From Cephalotrichum gorgonifer (taxonomy: Eukaryota; Ascomycota; Sordariomycetes; Microascales; Microascaceae), in the NCBI GenBank assembly GCA_900312665.1, contig ONZQ02000007.1, forward strand, positions 1,060,308 through 1,124,307: a DNA stretch of 64,000 bases, given 5' to 3'. This document shows, piece after piece, positions 60,678-64,000 of this stretch. The position numbers were made by a program, and so were the translations under genes. Under the pieces are notes generated by a model, which ran no database searches, was not told the DNA's origin, and saw only the letters and a program-made list of their open reading frames with translations. Each line of letters opens with the position of its first letter. Position 1 is the stretch's first letter.

Positions 60678-63119
60678 ATGGAATCGTCCAAGATGGACAC
60701 CAGTTACCTGTCTCAGCAGGTGAATTCCATCATCAACCAGCTACACGGACTGTTCGATGAAATCGGAGTCTCTGACCATGACCGCGAGAATCGGGAAGGC
60801 GAGGTATGTCGTTCCACACTCTCACATCGCATTGCACCCACACTTGTGTCACGAAGTCAAGTCCCTTGGCCTAACCCAGCGCGACCCAGCTCTTCGACGC
60901 ACTCTCCGAAACCCTCAACAACCAACTTCGACGGGTCACGGCCGAGAAGAACGACCTGATCGATGAAGCCCAGACAATCATCACTACTATCCGCCAGATG
61001 GAGGCGTCGCTTGACGACGCGAGACCACGGAGAGACCAACACGACGAAGACTTGCAAATAACACTCCCTCTTAACAAATGCCTACAAGGGCTCAAGGAGA
61101 AGCATCTCCACATAAGCAGGCTCCACCGGGAGCGATTCGAGCAAGTTAAGAGTACGTTACCTCACTTCAGCTCTCGACTCGCTGCCAGACAACTAACGCA
61201 ATGCAGAGCTTGTACACGCACTTGAGTCGTACTCGTCACATCTCGAACCCAGCTTTGTAAACATTGCCCTCCCACCCACCGGACCTAACCAGTCGATACC
61301 GCCCAGCTTTGATATCTCCCCATCGTATGTCGATAAGCTCGACTATGAGTTCACGCGGGTGTACGAGGAGTACACGCGCCGCATCGCGACGGTTCAGACA
61401 CTCTCCGAAAACATAATCCAGCTCTGGGCGGAACTCGGCACGCCGCAGGCCCAGACAGACGGCGCCATCGTCAAGTACTACAGAGACGCGCCCGAGCAGC
61501 TCGGCCTGCACGAGGAGGACGTGGCGCGGCTGCGCGCGAAGAGAGACAAGCTCGCCGACGAGAAGAAGAATCGCGAGAGGCGCCTCAAGGACCTGAGGGC
61601 GTCGGTGGAGGCGCTCTGGACCAAGCTCGGGGTGGAAGAGGGCGAGAAGAAGGCCTTCCTCAACGCGAACCGCGGCTGCGGCGTCCGCCAGATCAACGAA
61701 TTCCAGGACGAGCTCTCGCGGCTGAACGAGCTGAAGCACGAGAACCTCCACCTCTTCGTCGAGGACGCGCGGTGCAAGCTCCAGGAGCTGTGGGACGCCT
61801 TGTACTTCTCTGAGGACGAGATGCTCGAGTTCACACCGGCCTTCTCGGACGTGTACAGCGACGCCCTCCTGGAGGCGCACGAGAGAGAGCTCGCCAGGCT
61901 CGAGGCCCTGCGGGAACAGCGGGCGCCTATCCTGGCGTCCGTGGACCGTCACAGGAGCCTCGTCGCCGAGCAGAAAGAACTCCAGTCGTCGGCCAAGGAT
62001 GCCTCGCGGCTGATGATGCGGGGGCAGAAGGGCGAGAGGCGCGATCCAGGGAAGCTCCTCCGCGAGGAGAAGATGCGGAAGAGGATCGCGCGGGAGCTCC
62101 CCAAGGTGTCGGCCGAGCTGCGCAAGGCACTTAATAAGTGGGAGAACGAGTACGGGCGCCCGTTCCTGGTCCACGGCGAGCGGTACCTTGACACCCTGGA
62201 CGAGGAGGAGGGGAAATCCGCGGCGCCTGCCGCCGGCCCCAGGTCCAAGACGCCGGCTGGCCCGCCCCCGTCCGCGACTAGGCCGAAGAGTGCAGCGGGG
62301 ACGAGCCGCACCAATAGCGTGGTACGACCGGCACCGCCGCCGAGGTCTATGACCAAGACGCCCACGGCTGGTGCGGGACAGAAGCGCGCGCCGCCTACGA
62401 CGATGGCCAACACTAAGGGTAGTCCGTCACGGATACCGGCGCGCGTGCCGCTTGGCAACCTCAAGCACGGGAACAACTCGCCGGAGCGCCGACCTGAGTC
62501 GAGAGCAGCCGCTGGTCCCGGTAGCATGCGAGGGCCCCCACCCCCGCTGATGAGGGCGCCGCCGCCGAAGATGCGCGAACTGGCGCCCGCGCCGCACCTC
62601 GAGACGCCGGCGAACCCGTACTCGGCGAGCGACGGGCTCGGCTCGATTGTGAGGAGCGTCGACCCCGAGGACCCATACGACGACGGGCTGGCCCCGGCCC
62701 CGGCCCCGGCGGAGCGGTACGCGAACTCTTACGCGCACCAGCACCAGGAGCGGCAGGGGTCGATCAAGAACCTGAACTCGTCGTCGTACCCGCCCGCGCC
62801 CCCGACGGCCAGGCAGACGTCCGGGACGTCGCACACGTCGCAGGCGTCGACGATGGTATCCGGGTCTGAGAACTGGGAGACGTACGACGACAACAGCGAG
62901 CCGGAGCCCGACGCGACGGACACGTACTACGCCAAGGTGCGGGCGGCGAGGATCAAGAGGGTGGAGCCGGAGAGCGGGCACCTGGGGTACAGCCAGTCGA
63001 AGAGGACGAGGGGGCTGATGGGGCCGCCGCAACTACCTGGGAGTGGGATGTTGGATTATGAGGGGAACAGGATCGTCTCGGGGAGCGAGTGGACGGACGA
63101 GGACGCCGGCGCTTACTGA
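60678..63119 (+). CDS. ASE1: anaphase spindle elongation protein (Ase1/PRC1/MAP65)
   Basis: Three exons: 60678-60803, 60890-61151 and 61207-63119, giving 766 residues. The protein cross-links antiparallel microtubules in the spindle midzone. The N-terminal dimerisation coiled coil begins with SYLSQQVNSIINQLHGLFDE, and the rod continues to about residue 300. The spectrin-like microtubule-binding domain includes LNANRGCGVRQINEFQDEL, LRKALNKWENEYGRPFLVHG and the ERYLDTLDEEE end at about 410. From 420 the tail is Pro/Ser/Arg-rich and basic, with possible Cdk sites (SKTPAGPP, MTKTPTAG, SPSRIP), as in Ase1 tails regulated at anaphase. Length is close to fungal relatives (700-900). All junctions keep phase. 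Confidence 0.94.
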
Positions 63120-64000
63120 TTGAGGTGATCTTTCTGTCTCTCTCACACTCTCTTCATCTTTCTTTCTCTCGCACAGACACGCACTCATGCTTCCCCCCTG
63201 TCTACACCACCTTGGGGGGGGGCCCTGTCCGCCGCATCTTCATTTTTTTGGCCCAAGCTTGTTACGACGACGAAACGGATGAGCATTCACGCCCCATGTA
63301 TTTTGCGCTTTCCGACACGACGCCGAGACGAAAACCCCGTTCAGCTCATGAATATGCTATGAGGCAACGAGATTCAGCGAGGAAGCTGTTCTTTCTCACC
63401 GGAGTATTTTCATTTCCCCATTGCGGGGCGTTGCGACTGAGGAGTCTCCTTCCATTCTTCGATTCTTGTCTGTATTATCACTGTCTTTTCTTCCCATCGA
63501 GGGTATTTTTTTTTGTTTTACGAGTCTTCGGGGAAGGATGAGAGAGAGAGAGAGGAATGGGCTGCCGTTGAGACATGCGAGAGCTCCTTTTGAGAAGGAG
63601 TATCGGATTTCCTTGGGGGTTCCTGCATTAGAGGGGAGAGGTTCAACCCGTGGATGTAGGGAGGTTTAGGCTCACGGACCGAAACAGGAGGAGGTTTTTT
63701 TTTCTTCTTTCGTGTGGGTGTATAGGGAAGGGAATGGAACCACAGAAGGGGCAAAGGGGAAAGGTGGTTTGCGTTTGCGTCCTGCTGTTTAAAACGGAGT
63801 TTTAGGGGGGGGAGGCTGGCAGGCAGGTAGGTGGGCAGGGTCCTTGTGTTTATGGGCGTTTTCTGTCGATGTTTTGAGATTTTGATATCTGGGTTCCTGA
63901 CTTGATAATTTCCACAGCCCGTAGTGGTGGAATGAGTATATTCTCTTGACTACATGTATTTTGAACTGGTCCGTGTCCGTGTCTGGGTCGACGATGCTAT
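63120..64000. other. right flank, ASE1 3' region
   Basis: An 881-bp stretch starting with a CT-rich run, likely including the ASE1 3' untranslated region. No gene is supportable. Confidence 0.5.

Noticed and set aside
61236..62174. 312-codon minus-strand open frame
   Set aside because: Antisense to ASE1; leucine- and arginine-rich shadow.
1..64000. tRNA, rRNA, CRISPR array or RIP-mutated transposon
   Set aside because: I looked for T-arm-like GGTTCRANNCC sequences, regularly spaced repeats, long AT-rich blocks and transposase or reverse-transcriptase motifs and found none convincing by eye; a tRNAscan-SE and RepeatMasker run would settle it.

Overview
The window is a stretch of a filamentous ascomycete genome (Pezizomycotina, most likely a Sordariomycete). 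Three things point there: short introns of about 55-110 bp with GTAWGT-type donors, RCTRAC branch sites and CAG/TAG acceptors; GC-rich coding DNA that leaves long antisense shadow frames open; and a gene set typical of the group. I see no transposon, CRISPR array, rRNA or confident tRNA. There are two assembly gaps, at 6532-6925 and 36705-36805.

Sixteen protein-coding genes can be modelled, nearly all with a complete exon structure. From left to right: a HAM1/DUF4449-type protein (-), a fluoride exporter FEX (-), uracil phosphoribosyltransferase (+), DNA ligase IV (-), a glutathione S-transferase (-), a membrane-anchored two-domain amidohydrolase (+), a DODA/LigB-type dioxygenase with a membrane anchor (+), a small secreted proline-rich protein (+), the rRNA processing factor RRP5 (-), a YML020W-like alpha/beta hydrolase (+), the mitochondrial processing peptidase alpha subunit (-, interrupted by a gap), a Dma1-like FHA-RING ubiquitin ligase (-), the HOPS/CORVET subunit VPS16 (-), ATG16 (+), the H3K79 methyltransferase DOT1 (-), a secreted GMC oxidoreductase (+), a secreted M28 aminopeptidase (-) and the microtubule bundler ASE1 (+). 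That list holds eighteen loci: sixteen with a recognisable catalytic or cellular role, plus the HAM1-type gene and the small secreted protein, whose roles are unknown.

Most of the content is conserved cell biology: ribosome biogenesis, DNA repair, chromatin, vacuole fusion and autophagy, mitosis and mitochondrial import. Secreted or stress-related genes (FEX, GST, dioxygenase, small secreted protein, GMC oxidase, aminopeptidase) are scattered among them. I find no co-regulated metabolic cluster. Several divergent pairs may share promoters, notably RRP5 with the hydrolase (378 bp apart) and VPS16 with ATG16 (868 bp apart), the second pair being linked by vacuole and autophagy function.

I found no new multi-gene system. 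The more interesting signals are inside genes. They are a recurring S-W-x(2,3)-W motif in the disordered half of the YML020W-like hydrolase, a degenerate second amidohydrolase half without the HxH metal motif, a GST with an upstream in-frame start that adds a textbook mitochondrial presequence, a duplicated RRAS/NDYANLNEL module in the cytosolic tail of the fluoride exporter, possible alternative 3' exons of ATG16, and a gap-edge frameshift in MPP alpha that looks like an assembly error.
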